52,030 nt of DNA. Origin: Conidiobolus coronatus NRRL 28638. Lineage: Eukaryota; Entomophthoromycota; Entomophthoromycetes; Entomophthorales; Conidiobolaceae. Made by a program: the position numbers and the translations under genes. The notes beneath the pieces are model-generated. The model saw nothing but the letters and a program-made list of their open reading frames with translations. It was not told where the DNA came from and searched no databases. Shown here piece after piece: positions 50,822-52,030 of this stretch. Numbering within the stretch: the stretch's first letter is position 1; each line of letters starts with the position of its first letter. Location: contig KQ964530.1 in assembly GCA_001566745.1 (NCBI GenBank), positions 1 through 52,030 on the forward strand. Reading direction: 5' to 3'.

Positions 50822-51721
50822 TGGATGGTTGACCGGGCCAGAGTAGATGGCTTCAAGGTAACCAGGCGTGAGAGATCAGAAGCACAGAATCTCCGAGAGA
50901 GGTTCCATAGGATATGGATAGCGTGAGCAGCGAGCGTTGCTTGGATCAGGGAAGGGGGGTAGGGGTGTTAATTATGGCTATATCTATTTTACAAGAGAGT
51001 ATCTATAATATTACTCTGCTTAAGATACACTTCCTTTACTGTTCTTTGCCTTTTTGGTGAATTTAAGCTTAAAGAAGAGAACGGAAAGTTTTATTATTAA
51101 CTGTAAAAAGGGTTTAGTTTATAGTTTGGATACAGGGTGCCAAGAGGGAGTTGTTAATTATTTGTTAGAGCTGTTGCTTAGCCCTATTAACATGATTGTT
51201 AAGAAAGTTGGGAGTAATTTAAATAGTCATATGGCTGGTGAGAATAATGATTTTTCAAATCAAAAGTTTCATGCTTGAAGAATTTACATACGGAATAGAG
51301 CATTTTAGTAGTGGGTTTCGGTTAAAAAAACTTACTTATCGTCAAATTACTCTCAGGTCTATTAGCCATGCATGCCTGGCATCTCCTGACGTAGATTTTT
51401 TTCAAAATATTAAGCAACAATAATTATAATTAAAGCTGTTTAGTGCCAGCTACCCTATTGAGATGCGGTGGCCGAGGCCCTTTTATCTAGTTATAGTTGT
51501 AGACGACCTTTCCCCGATATAACCAAGTGGACAGCAAATTATCAATTGATTAGAAATTCTTTAAATTTGTGGTGTTGGAAACCTTCCCTCGGCCTTGGAT
51601 GTTAGGACAACACTTTCCGCATGACTCTGGTGGAACTTAACAGTAGCTATTATGACATGGTATGGATATAATGTAGAGGATGCACTAGTTATATCTACAT
51701 GTCTGTTTTCCATATTGATAC
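50822..51721. other. Broken sequence downstream of the chitin synthase fragment
   Basis: Two overlapping plus-strand runs (51054-51278, 51238-51423) are open but not clearly related to chitin synthase. No other feature is defensible. Confidence 0.35.
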
Positions 51722-52030
51722 ATGTGGAGAATTAGTATTAAAGAAAAGTGTGTTAATCAACAAGTTGGTCAAATAGTATGTTGTAACGCAGGTAGTGCTG
51801 CTGAAGAAGGTGATCCAAACAAACCATATATTACTTCTAATTATATTGAAAGGTTTAACTACAAGGCTACTACTAGCTTTGGTTGGATTATGCCTAGAAC
51901 AAAACTTGTTGTCATACCTATCAGGTCCTACGATATGTATTCGCCAGTATTTGTCAAGAACCTTTTGTCGTCGAAGTATCTGGGAGATTTCTTTACTTTT
52001 CATTCTTTAGTATTCTTCATCTCCTCGATC
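51722..52030 (+). CDS. Orphan frame open to the right edge (partial)
   Basis: From the ATG at 51722 (MWRISIKEKCVNQQ) 103 codons run to the end of the window without a stop. A cysteine pair in QVGQIVCCNAGSAAEEG and the later FNYKATTSFGW give a faint look of a secreted carbohydrate-binding protein, but no signal peptide is seen in this frame. A stop lies just upstream, so this may be the remains of a gene broken at its 5' end. Family unknown. Confidence 0.3.
   Translation, partial: MWRISIKEKCVNQQVGQIVCCNAGSAAEEGDPNKPYITSNYIERFNYKATTSFGWIMPRTKLVVIPIRSYDMYSPVFVKNLLSSKYLGDFFTFHSLVFFISSI

Noticed and set aside
51722-52030. LysM/chitin-binding or killer-toxin-like chitinase fragment (VGQIVCCNAGS)
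   Set aside because: A single VCC motif and no catalytic or LysM core in the visible 103 codons; cut by the window edge. Left as an orphan.
1-52030. tRNA, rRNA and CRISPR arrays
   Set aside because: I looked for tRNA T-arm-like signatures and for regularly spaced repeats and saw none convincing; a covariance-model scan would be needed to be sure.

Overview
The window reads as nuclear DNA of an AT-rich, intron-poor, early-diverging fungus. The fungal evidence is a three-domain tRNA ligase (Trl1 type), a PX protein with fungal DUF3818 architecture, an Ofd1/Tpa1 dioxygenase and a relic of a myosin-motor chitin synthase. The early-diverging hint is the presence of dymeclin, ITFG2 and dynein light intermediate chain, which budding yeast lacks. 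I cannot fix the phylum; a zoopagomycete-like lineage is a guess.

Bases 1-31.3 kb are mostly dense, single-exon, intact housekeeping genes: a SulP anion transporter (cut by the left edge), ITFG2-like KICSTOR subunit, F-box protein, PX/DUF3818 protein, Ddi1 protease, Ofd1/Tpa1, GPALPP1, a mitochondrial pyruvate dehydrogenase kinase-type protein, COG2, ALKBH1, dymeclin, an unknown multi-pass membrane protein, dynein light intermediate chain, an aldehyde dehydrogenase, Tsg101/Vps23 and Trl1. Many act in membrane traffic (PX, COG2, dymeclin, dynein, Tsg101), but I see no operon-like logic. Two islands, 8.7-11.4 kb and 18.3-20.9 kb, hold decayed DNA: a Ty3/gypsy relic in the first, a broken nuclease-like gene and a broken secreted-protein frame in the second.

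Bases 31.3-52 kb are different: a graveyard of frameshifted, truncated copies of conserved genes (SF3B3/Rse1, p47/Shp1, an IQGAP-type RasGAP, a WD40 protein, SKI2, a class V-like chitin synthase) mixed with Ty3/gypsy remnants. A few frames are intact: an NADPH-dependent FMN reductase, a conserved fungal unknown, small orphans, and two members of a divergent PD-(D/E)XK nuclease-like family. Two further members of that family are broken, so the window has four.

The most unusual signal is a set of short, partly palindromic, GC-richer repeat modules sitting in frame inside loops of three conserved genes (ITFG2, dynein light intermediate chain, PDK). An exact 39-base segment is shared between two unrelated genes 22 kb apart, and one repeat unit is read in two different frames within a single gene. 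This suggests that DNA-level elements have spread into coding sequence, comparable in logic to the palindromic coding elements of Rickettsia.
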